64,000 bases of DNA from UBA6776 sp964636785 (GCA_964636785.1 CAZWVK010000002.1:4889-68888), one strand, 5' to 3'. Numbered from the stretch's first letter, positions 8,090 through 17,401 are shown. Notes: generated by a model from the letters alone, not told the origin. Made by a program: numbers and translations.

Positions 8090-9237
8090 GGGATAGAATT
8101 TCAATAACCGATGCCTTTAAGCTTGCGATTTTTGAGGCGGAAAAAGGAAAAGGATTTGTGTCTCCAAATCCTCCTGTTGGATGTGTGGTACTCAGTGAAG
8201 ATAACCGACTGCTGGCCACAGGATTTCACCGGAGATTTGGGGGGCCACATGCGGAAGTTGAAGCTGTAAATTCACTGAGTGATCCATCGGTTTTAAAAGG
8301 AGCAAAAATCATAGTGACTCTTGAGCCGTGCTCTCACTTTGGTAAAACCCCACCATGTGCAGAGTTTTTGGCTCAGTTTCCTATTGCAGAAGTGCACTAT
8401 GGACTTAAAGATCCAAATCCAAAAGTGTCCGGTCGCGGACTTCAAGTACTTGAAGATGCTGGAATCAAAACAGAAATGGCTCCCGCGAGTTTCGCTGCCG
8501 AGCTGGAAGTTTTGGTTGAGACATTTGTTTGTAACCAGAAGTTCAATGAACCCTTTGTGGGGGTTAAAGTTGCGACGTCTTTGGATGGTATGATGTGTTT
8601 GAAGAACCGAGAAAGTCAGTGGATAACCGGAGCAGAAGCTCGTGAGCAGGGTCATCGCCTTCGTGCACACTATGGATCGGTTTTGACCTCGGCAAACTCA
8701 TTAGTGAATGATAACTCGCGTTTGAACTCGCGAATTGAGCCCTTTAAAGATAAATCTATCCCGGTGTTTTTATTAGATCAAAATGCCAAGAGTGCGGACT
8801 TTCTAGAAGATTCGGAATTATTAAAGGTCAGAGATAAAAAAGACCTATTTGTGTTTACGAAGTCAGAAAATCTGAAGCGGTTCTCAGGTTTACCGTCATC
8901 ACATGTTATTGGACTGAGTTGTTCAGAAGAGGGTTTTGATCTACGAGAGATTCTTAGAAAAATAAGGGATCTTGGAATGCATTCGTTATTGATTGAAGCT
9001 GGACCGGTTTTAACCTCAGCCATGATTTCTCAAGGTCTATTCCATCGTTTAGAAGTTTTTATTGGATCAAAAATCATTGGATCCAACCCGACTGGCTCCT
9101 GGACGAAGGGACTGAATTTTTCTCAAATGAGCGACGTCCTGGAATTTCATCCATCAAAAATTATGACTTTAGGCCGGGACTTTTACTTATCTGGCCGAAA
9201 TCCAAAGTCTTTTTCTCCGCTGTTCAATCAAGCTTAG
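8074..9237 (+). CDS. ribD: Riboflavin biosynthesis bifunctional deaminase/reductase
   Basis: Deaminates and then reduces the pyrimidine product of GTP cyclohydrolase II in riboflavin synthesis. The N-terminal deaminase has the zinc ligands in GGPHAEVEA (near residue 57) and PCSHFGKTPPC (near residues 87-97). The C-terminal reductase starts around residue 155 (FVGVKVATSLDGM) and shows SQWITG and LLIEAGPVL. The 387-residue length is typical. The ATG at 8074 is preferred over the in-frame TTG at 8065; neither has a clear ribosome binding site, so translation may be coupled to hmgA, whose stop lies 13 bases inside. No ribB, ribH or ribE is nearby. Confidence 0.92.
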   Translation: MAIEVGDRISITDAFKLAIFEAEKGKGFVSPNPPVGCVVLSEDNRLLATGFHRRFGGPHAEVEAVNSLSDPSVLKGAKIIVTLEPCSHFGKTPPCAEFLAQFPIAEVHYGLKDPNPKVSGRGLQVLEDAGIKTEMAPASFAAELEVLVETFVCNQKFNEPFVGVKVATSLDGMMCLKNRESQWITGAEAREQGHRLRAHYGSVLTSANSLVNDNSRLNSRIEPFKDKSIPVFLLDQNAKSADFLEDSELLKVRDKKDLFVFTKSENLKRFSGLPSSHVIGLSCSEEGFDLREILRKIRDLGMHSLLIEAGPVLTSAMISQGLFHRLEVFIGSKIIGSNPTGSWTKGLNFSQMSDVLEFHPSKIMTLGRDFYLSGRNPKSFSPLFNQA

Positions 9238-9262
9238 AGATTCGGAATCCGATAGATAGAGC

Positions 9263-11122
9263 ATGAATCAGTTCCGCGTGGTCTTATCTCTAAGATATAA
9301 ACTATTATTGCTATTGACGCTTATTCCAGCGGTCTGTTTGAGTCTTTATCTTTTAATGGCCACTGATTTGTTTAAAAAAGATAAAGTGGCTTATGTTTTT
9401 GACTCAAGTGTTGCAGTTTCACGAGCTCTATCTGTTCAGACTCGCTTAACGATTCAATCTCTTTTCGATGCGATCAAACCCATTGTGGAATCATACGACT
9501 ATCAGCTCAGAGATTTTGATGAGTCCGCAAAAGACCAATTTTTAAAATCGTCGCGATTAAAAGCAGTTGTTGTGTATCAAAAGCCCAATCGAGGGAAATA
9601 TGTTTTTCTTGGACGATTGGTCGACAATGAAGATCCAAAAGTTCATGAACATCTTTCGAACCGTGATTTCATGGGAAATGCTCATCATCAGGCGGTGCAA
9701 AATCAGCTATTTATCGCCTCAGCTGGCGGGAATTCAGGTTTAGGGGTTTTTAGTTTTAGAATCAATCGCGAGAAGGATCAGAGTCATCTTATAGTTACAG
9801 CTATTGTCGATGTTTCGGGCTTAGAATCTTCGTTTACGAACTCTGGACTATACATGAGTTATTTGTGGAGTCCGAAGTATGGCAAACTCTTTGGACCTGA
9901 AAGCGAAATGGCCGTTGAGCTTCTAAATCATATTGGCTCGCTTCCAGAAGGAACAGCGGAAATTTCAGAAGATGGCCATAATGGGGAAAAACGTGAAACT
10001 CTGCTTTCGTACTCAAAGCTTGGTTTGAGCGATTTTATAGTGATATCAACTTTAGACAAAGCAAAAGCACTTAAAGCGGTTGAGGTTTTAATTAAGAAAT
10101 CTGCTTTGTTTTTTATCGCATTGATCGCCTCTACGCTTTTAATAAGTTTATTTGCATCCTTTAAACTCACTTCCGCTTTGCGCGAGCTGTTTGAAGCGAC
10201 ACAGAAAATTGCAGATGGGGATTTCTCAGTCCGTGTGAAAGCGACTTCTAAAGATGAAGTCGGTGGACTTGCTCAAAGTTTCAATTGGATGGCAGAAAAA
10301 GTCTCTCAGCTTATGACGGATACTGCGCAAAAGGCGAGGATGGAAAATGAGTTGGCGACAGTTAAGACAGTCCAAGAAACGCTATTTCCGTCTGAGAATC
10401 TTTCAGAAGATAGAGCCCAAGTTGTTGGACATTTTCAACCAGCTAGTGAGTGCGGTGGCGACTGGTGGAGTTATACTTTAATTGGCGATCGACTTTACCT
10501 CTGGATTGGGGATGCCACGGGTCACGGCGCGCCCGCGGCACTCATCACCAGTGCAGCAAGATCTGCAGCAGCTATCGTTGAAAGTATTCCTAATCTTGAA
10601 CCGGGTCAGGCCTTAAAAGTAATGAACCATGCGATTCATCAAACTTCGCGTTCAACAATTAATATGACCTTCTTTCTAGGTTGCTTAGATTTAAATACGG
10701 GTGAGCTTATTTATTCGAACGCCAGTCATGATCCGCCATACCTTTTAAAGCGGCCTCAGGAAGGAAAGATCAAAAAGAAGAATCTAGTTCCTTTGATGGA
10801 TGTGAATGGACCAAGACTTGGTGAAAGAAATGAAGCCGAGTATGAAACAGCTCGAGTTATTCTGGAGCCCGGTGATCAGGTCTTTTTCTATACAGATGGA
10901 ATAATGGATGTACAGAACCCTGGCGGTGAAAACCTAGGAGAACGCGCATTTTTAAAGTCTCTTTTAGATTCGGTGAATCAAGGAGAGGATCCCGAGAACC
11001 GAATGGAGATTCTCCAGAATCAGATAGAGTCTTACCGTCAAGAATCTGAACTTATAGATGACGTAACGATGTTCTTACTTCATTTTGGTCCACGAGAAAT
11101 ACAAAAGAGGGAGGCTGCATGA
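9263..11122 (+). CDS. Membrane SpoIIE/RsbU-type protein phosphatase with HAMP domain
   Basis: A 619-residue sensor phosphatase. Residues about 10-32 form a first membrane segment, residues 33-275 a periplasmic sensor region, and residues about 278-300 a second membrane segment. A HAMP linker follows (SALRELFEATQKIADGDF) up to about residue 350. The C-terminal PP2C/SpoIIE domain starts near 375, with the metal-binding ECGGDWW near 395, GDATGHGAPAAL and FYTDGIMD. Such proteins dephosphorylate STAS-domain antagonists in partner-switching cascades, and a STAS protein is encoded two genes downstream. The stop overlaps the next start by four bases. It heads a six-gene signalling cluster. Confidence 0.9.
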   Translation: MNQFRVVLSLRYKLLLLLTLIPAVCLSLYLLMATDLFKKDKVAYVFDSSVAVSRALSVQTRLTIQSLFDAIKPIVESYDYQLRDFDESAKDQFLKSSRLKAVVVYQKPNRGKYVFLGRLVDNEDPKVHEHLSNRDFMGNAHHQAVQNQLFIASAGGNSGLGVFSFRINREKDQSHLIVTAIVDVSGLESSFTNSGLYMSYLWSPKYGKLFGPESEMAVELLNHIGSLPEGTAEISEDGHNGEKRETLLSYSKLGLSDFIVISTLDKAKALKAVEVLIKKSALFFIALIASTLLISLFASFKLTSALRELFEATQKIADGDFSVRVKATSKDEVGGLAQSFNWMAEKVSQLMTDTAQKARMENELATVKTVQETLFPSENLSEDRAQVVGHFQPASECGGDWWSYTLIGDRLYLWIGDATGHGAPAALITSAARSAAAIVESIPNLEPGQALKVMNHAIHQTSRSTINMTFFLGCLDLNTGELIYSNASHDPPYLLKRPQEGKIKKKNLVPLMDVNGPRLGERNEAEYETARVILEPGDQVFFYTDGIMDVQNPGGENLGERAFLKSLLDSVNQGEDPENRMEILQNQIESYRQESELIDDVTMFLLHFGPREIQKREAA

Positions 11123-11841
11123 GTGCCGCTCCAAAATTGGATATCGAAGTGGACCATACAGAGTCCCTTGAAGAGATTCTCAAGGGCAATCTCATTCAAT
11201 GCGCGCCTCGCAATCCGTTCTATGACTTGGATCTGAGCGTCTTAGTCGCATTGGATCAGATTATCGATTTTGCAGAAAGCGACCCAATCACTCTTCTTGG
11301 GGGTCGTGTAAAATCCTTCCGATTTCAAATCTGGGCGCTCACGGAAAAGCAAAGTATTTTGGCACAGACTTCAGATATCCTCGACGCTTATAAAATCAAC
11401 AGGTCTCTAAAGGAAGATTGCCTTCAGTGTGCCGATGAGTTGATTACAAACTCTATTTTCAATGCGCCGTTTGAGGAGAGAATTGATAGAAGTGTGGTCG
11501 ATCTTAAAGTTCCCGGTCAGGTTCCGGTGCTGTTTGATGTCTCGATTGGAGAATCCGAATTGGTTCTTTGTTGTGTGGATCCTTTTGGATCAATTGAAAT
11601 TCCGAGTTTCTTTAAGAAAATTCTGAATTGTTATAAGAGTGGTGTTGGCGAATCGATCAATTTCGGTCAGGGCGGAGCCGGGATAGGCAGCTTTATGATC
11701 TTTGAACAGTGCTTGAGTCTCATACTTGGAGTTGTCCCAGGGAAGCGAACGGCATTTTACTGTCGCTTTCCTTTAAAAATGAGCTCCAAAAATCGCAAAT
11801 CTTTACCGAAAAACATAATCGTATTCAACAGGGAGAAGTAA
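11119..11841 (+). CDS. RsbW-like GHKL ATPase domain protein
   Basis: A 240-residue protein whose second half carries degenerate but readable GHKL-ATPase boxes: the N box CADELITNSIFNA near residue 102, a G1-like VDPFGSI near 154 and a G2-like GQGGAGIGSFMIF near 183. This is the layout of serine-kinase anti-sigma factors such as RsbW rather than of histidine kinases; there is no phosphorylatable His domain. The first 95 residues are not recognised. It lies between a SpoIIE-type phosphatase and a STAS protein, overlapping the former by ATGA and ending one base before the latter, so it likely completes a partner-switching module. No sigma factor gene is adjacent. Confidence 0.7.
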   Translation: MSAAPKLDIEVDHTESLEEILKGNLIQCAPRNPFYDLDLSVLVALDQIIDFAESDPITLLGGRVKSFRFQIWALTEKQSILAQTSDILDAYKINRSLKEDCLQCADELITNSIFNAPFEERIDRSVVDLKVPGQVPVLFDVSIGESELVLCCVDPFGSIEIPSFFKKILNCYKSGVGESINFGQGGAGIGSFMIFEQCLSLILGVVPGKRTAFYCRFPLKMSSKNRKSLPKNIIVFNREK

Positions 11842-11842
11842 G

Positions 11843-12316
11843 GTGAGTGGATTTAAAATGACACAATCAAAAGAAGGCGACGTCTTAAAACTAAGTTTGG
11901 ATGGCCATATCGATGAGGAATCGGTCTTTGAGAGTTTAGACCTTGGCGGTGTCAGCAAGATCAGTATTGATCTAGGAAAAGTGTCTGCCATTAACTCGGT
12001 TGGAATTCGGGAATGGGTCAAATGGTCTAAGGGGCTAAGTGCGGTTCCACAGATTCAGATTGAAAATTGCCCGAAGGTGGTAGTGGATCAAGTGAATATG
12101 GTGGCTGGATTTCTTCCACCGAATGCGAAAATGGAAAGTTTTTTTGTGCCATATTACTCAGATGATTCTGGCGAAGAAGTGATGGTGCTGTTCAAGCGCG
12201 GCGAACACTTCGATGACAATGGCGTTCGTCCACCTGAGGGATTAAAGGATTCTGAAGGAAATGAAATGGAAATCGATGTTATTGAGGCGAAGTACTTTAA
12301 GTTTATAAATGGATAG
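11843..12316 (+). CDS. STAS-domain protein, anti-sigma-antagonist-like
   Basis: A 157-residue protein with an N-terminal STAS-type fold: LKLSLDGHIDEES, then KISIDLGKVSAINSVGIREW, where the serine of NSVG sits at the place phosphorylated in SpoIIAA/RsbV. The remaining 60 or so residues are acidic and unassigned. It starts with GTG at 11843, behind GGGAGAAG; an ATG at 11858 is an alternative. Its stop overlaps the following kinase gene by eight bases. It is the expected substrate of the two preceding gene products. Confidence 0.75.
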   Translation: MSGFKMTQSKEGDVLKLSLDGHIDEESVFESLDLGGVSKISIDLGKVSAINSVGIREWVKWSKGLSAVPQIQIENCPKVVVDQVNMVAGFLPPNAKMESFFVPYYSDDSGEEVMVLFKRGEHFDDNGVRPPEGLKDSEGNEMEIDVIEAKYFKFING

Positions 12317-14252
12317 ATTTACCGTCTTTGATCAGCTTTTAGATGCCGTTTTTGTTGTCAGTGAGACGACTGAGATTGCTTATGTCAATCGAGTGGCCGC
12401 AGATTTATGTGGAGTTTCACAAAAACGGCTGATTGGAAAGAAAAAGCTTTCTGAGCTCTTTTCTTTCAACTCATTTGAGTTTCCATTTAATGAAAACTCT
12501 CTTGGTTTCAAGGAGCCCGGACCGTATCTAGAAACTATATACACGTCGTTAACTGATAAGGGGAAATCGGGCCGGGTGCAGATGGCAGTTGCGCCGTGGT
12601 TCTCAGAAGAGGAATCTGCTGAGAAGCTTTGGTATTTTGTTATGCATGATGTGAGCCTTGAAGAGGTCTTACATGGCAAATATCGCAGCGAGCTTGAGGC
12701 CAAAGAAGGTTACATCAAAGATCTAGAGGTCGCACGCGCTGAACTTGAAAAATACTCTAAGAATTTGGAAGAGATCGTTGCTCAGCGGACTCAGGAGTTG
12801 AGTTTGGCGAATAGAACTCTCCAAGCCGTCATTGATAGTCTCGGACAGGGCTTTTTCACGTTTGATAAAGATGGAAAGTGTGGAAACTTATTCACGAAAG
12901 CCTGTAATGATCTTTTGCAAACGGAGCCTGCTGGAAAGCTCATTGATAAGGTTTTGAAGGTCGATGAGGGTGCGAAGAGTGAATTTAAAATGTGGGTAGA
13001 CTCTCTGTTTTCAGAGCCTCTCCCATTTGAGGATTTAAGATCACTCGGGCCAGATTGGTTTAAAGGCGACGTGAATCGATCCGTTTTTCTGGAGTATTTT
13101 CCAATTCGTGAAGAAAGTGGAGCGATCTCAGATGTGGTTGTTGTTGCAACCGATAAAACATTTGAGATTGAAGCACAGAAAAAGTTAGAAGAAGAAAAAA
13201 GCTTCGTCGATATGATTTTAAAGTTTGTTCGAGGGCAGAGCCCATTCATTCGATTTCTTAAAAGTGTTCCGGATGTGTTTGCTCGTCTGGATGTGCTCAT
13301 CGATCAGGCTGCGCAACATGAAGAAGAATGCTTCAGATTGCTTCACACTTTGGAAGGTGAGGCGGGAACTTTTTCCTTGCAGAAACTAAGAATGAGTTCT
13401 CGTGTGCCGCAGCAGATTCTTCAAGTTAAGGAAGATCGTTGGGAGGAGGATTTTAAAAATTCCATTCAATCCCTTAAAGATGCTTATACTGAGTCAGTAA
13501 ATACTATAGAAAGCTTCTTTGGAAAAGTGATGTCATCAAATTCGGATCATATCTCATTGAGCTTTGAGGAAATTGATGATCTCGCAAGTCGCATAGATAA
13601 AATCGAAAGTGGAAAAGATGTGGCTAATGAGCTTCGCTCACTTAAATTTCAAGAAAAAATTGGTTCGGCTTTTAATCACTACGATGGATTGGTACGAACA
13701 GTTGCTGAGAAGCTCGGCAAAAGAGTTAGGCCTATTCAATTTATTGGTGGAGACCTCAAAGTTGACTTAAGGCCACTGCGACCACTCGTTTCGTCGTTCG
13801 TTCATCTTTTCAGAAATATTGTTGATCATGGGATTGAAGAGAGTGAAGAGCGTCAAATTGTCGGGAAGTCGGCCGAAGGCAATATTTCTGTATTGTTCGA
13901 AATGAAAAATAATACTCTAGTCATTAAGGCCTCTGACGATGGTCGTGGAATTAGTCCATCAATGATTCGAAAGAAGCTTACTGCGAAATTCCAAGATGAG
14001 GATTTTTCCGGTATCTCAGATGAAGATGTGATTCAAGAGATCTTACGCCCGAATTTTTCTTCTCGCGAACAGGTCGGTGAGTTCTCTGGTCGAGGGGTCG
14101 GAATGGACGCCGTAAGAGAAGAAGTTGCCAACTTGGGGGGTACAATGAGAGTCTTATCAAAGGAGGGTGAAGGGACTTCATTTATTATTGAAGTACCACT
14201 AACGTCTTCTCCCAAGAATGAGGTTCATGGAGAACTGAAGAGGTCGGCATAG
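12309..14252 (+). CDS. PAS / Hpt / CheA-type histidine kinase hybrid
   Basis: A 647-residue soluble kinase. Residues 1-110 form a PAS domain (FDQLLDAVFVVSETTEIAYVN), residues 120-170 a coiled coil, residues 175-300 a second PAS-like domain (VIDSLGQGFFTFDKDG). An Hpt-like helix carries HTLEGEAGTF with the phospho-accepting His near residue 344. The C-terminal ATPase is of the CheA type: N box HLFRNIVDHGIEE near 500, DDGRGIS near 543, GRGVGMDAV near 594. There is no CheW-like domain at the C terminus, so it should not couple to chemoreceptors through CheW. The CheY-like regulator gene starts at the next base, and is the likely phosphate acceptor. Confidence 0.88.
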   Translation: MDRFTVFDQLLDAVFVVSETTEIAYVNRVAADLCGVSQKRLIGKKKLSELFSFNSFEFPFNENSLGFKEPGPYLETIYTSLTDKGKSGRVQMAVAPWFSEEESAEKLWYFVMHDVSLEEVLHGKYRSELEAKEGYIKDLEVARAELEKYSKNLEEIVAQRTQELSLANRTLQAVIDSLGQGFFTFDKDGKCGNLFTKACNDLLQTEPAGKLIDKVLKVDEGAKSEFKMWVDSLFSEPLPFEDLRSLGPDWFKGDVNRSVFLEYFPIREESGAISDVVVVATDKTFEIEAQKKLEEEKSFVDMILKFVRGQSPFIRFLKSVPDVFARLDVLIDQAAQHEEECFRLLHTLEGEAGTFSLQKLRMSSRVPQQILQVKEDRWEEDFKNSIQSLKDAYTESVNTIESFFGKVMSSNSDHISLSFEEIDDLASRIDKIESGKDVANELRSLKFQEKIGSAFNHYDGLVRTVAEKLGKRVRPIQFIGGDLKVDLRPLRPLVSSFVHLFRNIVDHGIEESEERQIVGKSAEGNISVLFEMKNNTLVIKASDDGRGISPSMIRKKLTAKFQDEDFSGISDEDVIQEILRPNFSSREQVGEFSGRGVGMDAVREEVANLGGTMRVLSKEGEGTSFIIEVPLTSSPKNEVHGELKRSA

Positions 14253-14657
14253 ATGTTTACGAAAGAAACTCATATTCTCGTGGTTGACGATTCATTAAAT
14301 ATCCGCAGAATGGTTGTGGACACGCTGCAAAGGCTCGGCTTTACGAAAATCACATCTGCCGAGGATGTTCCAGAAGCAGAAAGTAAATTGGATTATTTTA
14401 ACAAAACTGATAATAAAATAGGACTTATTCTATCTGATTTAAACATGCCGGGTCCATCTGGATTGGATTTTCTAAAGGCTGTACGCGAAAGACCAGAAAC
14501 CAAAGATCTACCTTTTCTTTTGGTAACAACTGAAAGTGAAAAGGGCGCAGTGATTCAGGCTGCTGCCAGTGGTGTAAGCAGTTATGTGGTTAAACCGTTC
14601 ACTCTTGAGACATTAGGAAAAAGAATTAAAGACGCCTGGAGCAAGCACAATTCGTGA
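14253..14657 (+). CDS. CheY-like single-domain response regulator
   Basis: A 134-residue receiver domain with no output domain. The acidic pair is in VVDDSLNIRR, the phosphorylated aspartate in LILSDLNMPGPSG, the conserved Thr in LLVTTESEKG and the Lys in YVVKPF. It begins immediately after the hybrid kinase stop, so the two are almost certainly cognate partners. It may relay phosphate onward or act on a protein target, as CheY does. Confidence 0.92.
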   Translation: MFTKETHILVVDDSLNIRRMVVDTLQRLGFTKITSAEDVPEAESKLDYFNKTDNKIGLILSDLNMPGPSGLDFLKAVRERPETKDLPFLLVTTESEKGAVIQAAASGVSSYVVKPFTLETLGKRIKDAWSKHNS

Positions 14658-14716
14658 AAGCAAATTGCACTAAAGTCTAGTTTTCGTTTTTGTTCGATCT
14701 TCCGATAAGTTACCTG

Positions 14717-16663
14717 ATGAAGCGAAATGAAATAACCCTTCTCATTGTTGAAGATGATAAAAGTTTTGGGAGAGTTTTAAAAGAGGCTCTGTCAAAAACA
14801 GGTATGAAAGTGATCCATTCCGGATCTCCTTCCGAAGCGCTTAATCAATGTAAAATGCAAACTGTTCACCTTGCAGCCATTGACTGCATGTTACCTAAGA
14901 TGAATGGCATTGATTTATCCATCGAGATGAGAAAAACCCAGTTTGATCAAAACCCGATTATTTTGATAAGTGGAATCTTCAAAGAAAAGGCTTTTGAGAA
15001 TGAAAGTTTAACTAAAACTGGTGCGGTTTCGTTTCTGAGAAAACCTTTTGATCTCAAAGAGCTCGAGTTACTCGTTTCTAAATCATTAGAGGGTCTTTTA
15101 GAATCAGATTCATGGAGTCTAAAGTCACTTCTCGCTCGAAGATTGCGCTCGGTTCGTGATCGAATGAAGGTCATTGAGAGTTTAGAGTCCATCTCAGGAT
15201 TAGATATTCCGATGCTCGTTTCTATTCTAAGTGATGCAAAGGTCAACGGTCACTTAAACCTAGTTACGCCCGAGGCGGAAATTTTTGGTGTTACTTTTGT
15301 AAAAGGAAGAATTGTTTCTTTCGATAGTGAGCACGCAGAGGAAATAATTCTCACAGAATTAAAATCAAATAACTTCTTATCTGAAGAAGACTGGAACGAG
15401 TTTCAGACTCTCGGAGAGAAAAGAAGTATTGTTAATAAGCTCATCAATAAAGGATATGTCAGTCCGCATGCTATCGAGTCTGCAAAGGCTCTTCAGATCA
15501 AGCGGGAGCTCACAGAGATTATCAAGTTTTCAACTCTTCAGGTGACGTTTGTTCCAGATGATTCCATCGATGTCTCTGGCGGTCTTGATTTTACCGATGC
15601 TTATTTAGCTATCCAGGATCAGTTCTTCGAAGCCACCGATTTGCCATTTTTTCACGCCCTTTATCAGGATTATATGGAGTCTCCCATTCGTCTTACAGAA
15701 GCGAAAGACGAAGTGGACTTTATCTGGAACGCTGAGGTTGTGGCATCCATTCCAGGTTTGAAGGAAAAAATTGAAGACAGTCAGTCATTGAGTGATATTC
15801 TGACTTCAATAGATACAGATGAAATAAAATTGTTTTTTGCGATTCATTCACTTTTTTTAAACCGATTGATTTTGTTTGATGATCTTCAAAAGACAAGGAA
15901 TGCCGAAGCTTCTCTCGAACGAGTTAAAAAGCTTAAACGTGATCTTTCGAATTTAAATCCGATGGAAATTTTTGTTTATTTTGGATCTTCCCCAAAAGTG
16001 AATCCGTCTGAAGTCCAGAAGATTTACGCGAAGTTCAAAGAGACAAATGATCCTTCACTTTTGAAAGATGATCAAAAAGAGGCCAAAGAGAATGCTCTTG
16101 AGGTATTTCAGATTGTCACCAAAGCTTTTGAGACTTTAACAGATGAAGCGAAGAGGGCACAGTTCTTTGAAGAGCAAAAAGCCAAATCTGAAAATATGCA
16201 AGTCGAAGCTGGCGTTCTTTCTGAGCAAGGGCTTAATTTTCTGCGTCGTGGGCAAAGTCAGTCGGCCCTTGAGGCTCTTTCCAAAGCATATGATCTTTCT
16301 CCCACTCCACGACTTTACTGTTTAAAGGTGTGGGCAGAATTAAAAGCAAAGGCTGGAGCCGAGTCTCAAAGTCGACTTATAGAGATCCTTCACAAGCTTG
16401 AAACCTTGGCAGCAGAAGATCGAAGAGATCCATTTTATTGGATGGCGCTAGGGCTTGCGAAGCGAGCATCAGGTGATCCACTTGCGGCTACATTTTTCGA
16501 ACGAGCCTTGAATTTGGATTCCGCTTTTGTGGAAGCAAGACGGGAATTGAATGCCATTCAGGTTCAGACAGCTCAGTCTAAATCTTCCTCTAAAACCATG
16601 GAGTTTTTAAAAGGGGATATCACAGAGCTAGTCAGCCAGATCTTTCGAAAGAAGTCGGGATAG
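14717..16663 (+). CDS. Response regulator with DUF4388-like, J-like and TPR regions
   Basis: A 648-residue multi-domain protein. Residues 1-120 are a receiver domain (LLIVEDDKSF, aspartate near 55 in AIDCMLPKMNG, lysine near 108 in FLRKPFD). Residues about 165-280 look like a DUF4388/PATAN domain (LNLVTPEAEIFGVTFVKGRIV). Residues about 415-485 resemble a J domain (EIFVYFGSSPKVNPSEVQKIYAKF, given here by position) but lack the HPD tripeptide. The C-terminal 130 residues contain TPR-like helices (LRRGQSQSALEALSKAYDLS). The ATG at 14717 is preferred to a TTG at 14690 because the receiver starts right after it. The last 36 bases overlap the convergent methyltransferase gene. This combination suggests a phosphorylation-controlled scaffold. 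Confidence 0.8.
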   Translation: MKRNEITLLIVEDDKSFGRVLKEALSKTGMKVIHSGSPSEALNQCKMQTVHLAAIDCMLPKMNGIDLSIEMRKTQFDQNPIILISGIFKEKAFENESLTKTGAVSFLRKPFDLKELELLVSKSLEGLLESDSWSLKSLLARRLRSVRDRMKVIESLESISGLDIPMLVSILSDAKVNGHLNLVTPEAEIFGVTFVKGRIVSFDSEHAEEIILTELKSNNFLSEEDWNEFQTLGEKRSIVNKLINKGYVSPHAIESAKALQIKRELTEIIKFSTLQVTFVPDDSIDVSGGLDFTDAYLAIQDQFFEATDLPFFHALYQDYMESPIRLTEAKDEVDFIWNAEVVASIPGLKEKIEDSQSLSDILTSIDTDEIKLFFAIHSLFLNRLILFDDLQKTRNAEASLERVKKLKRDLSNLNPMEIFVYFGSSPKVNPSEVQKIYAKFKETNDPSLLKDDQKEAKENALEVFQIVTKAFETLTDEAKRAQFFEEQKAKSENMQVEAGVLSEQGLNFLRRGQSQSALEALSKAYDLSPTPRLYCLKVWAELKAKAGAESQSRLIEILHKLETLAAEDRRDPFYWMALGLAKRASGDPLAATFFERALNLDSAFVEARRELNAIQVQTAQSKSSSKTMEFLKGDITELVSQIFRKKSG

Positions 16664-17401
16664 TTCTCTCAATTTACGCAAATTCTGCTCTAAGATGGCT
16701 TCAATAACCTGAATTTCGTGTTCAGTTGGGCGCTGTACTAAAAACAATCTTTTCAAAGTGATATAGGCGCTCGATTTTCGCGCTGAAATATCAAATCCCA
16801 TTTCAATGAGCCAATCTTTGATGAGCTGATCCGGGAAATAAAGCGGCATAACCGCCTTCGGATCTTCTCCCGTGATCTGTTTGACCGGTTGAGTGGGAGG
16901 GAAGCTTCGCCTCGTCATGAACAATGCCAAAAGGACAGCTTGAGCGAGATTAAGACTTCCAAACTCTCCATAAATCGGCAAGTGACAGCAGTAATTCATA
17001 AACGAAACATCCTCAAGACTCAGACCATCAGCTTCAGGACCGAAGAAGAGATAGATGATTTGTCCTTCCTTGGCTTTTTCTTGGGCGAACTTGGTTTTTA
17101 CTTCATTTAAACTTTCTTCTAATGAGTAGACTTTTCGCTTCTTTCCACCTCGTCTTGTAAGGGCGATGCGAATTCCATTGCCTTCCGACTTAAAAAACTC
17201 ATCCCAGGATTTATAGATGATTGCAGCTTCCAGTGCCGCCTGGGCTCCGGCCGCATTTTGCTTAGCCTTAGAGTTGATCACGGTCTGGGGGTCAATGAGG
17301 ATCAGGCGGCTTCCGCCCATATTTGCCATAGCTCGCGCAGCGGATCCAATATTTGAGGAATATTCCGTGCGAACCAATACAACGCGGATGTCAGCGATCA
17401 T
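16628..17401 (-). CDS. SPOUT RNA 2'-O-methyltransferase, TrmJ-like
   Basis: A 257-residue SPOUT-fold methyltransferase of the TrmH/TrmJ family. Motif 1 is RTEYSSNIGSAARAMANMG near residue 10, motif 2 is YLFFGPEADGLS, and motif 3 is IPIYGEFGSLNLAQAV-like (seen as LPIYGEFGSLNLAQA), which forms the knotted cofactor site. TrmJ methylates position 32 of tRNAs; the exact target here is inferred. The ATG overlaps the stop of the aromatic amino acid hydroxylase gene (ATGA). The 3' end overlaps the end of the convergent signalling gene by 36 bases. Confidence 0.85.
   Translation of the reverse strand: MIADIRVVLVRTEYSSNIGSAARAMANMGGSRLILIDPQTVINSKAKQNAAGAQAALEAAIIYKSWDEFFKSEGNGIRIALTRRGGKKRKVYSLEESLNEVKTKFAQEKAKEGQIIYLFFGPEADGLSLEDVSFMNYCCHLPIYGEFGSLNLAQAVLLALFMTRRSFPPTQPVKQITGEDPKAVMPLYFPDQLIKDWLIEMGFDISARKSSAYITLKRLFLVQRPTEHEIQVIEAILEQNLRKLRELSRLLSKDLAD

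Noticed and set aside
12791..13300. 169-codon open frame on the minus strand inside the hybrid kinase gene
   Set aside because: Serine- and arginine-rich translation typical of an antisense shadow of a helical protein.
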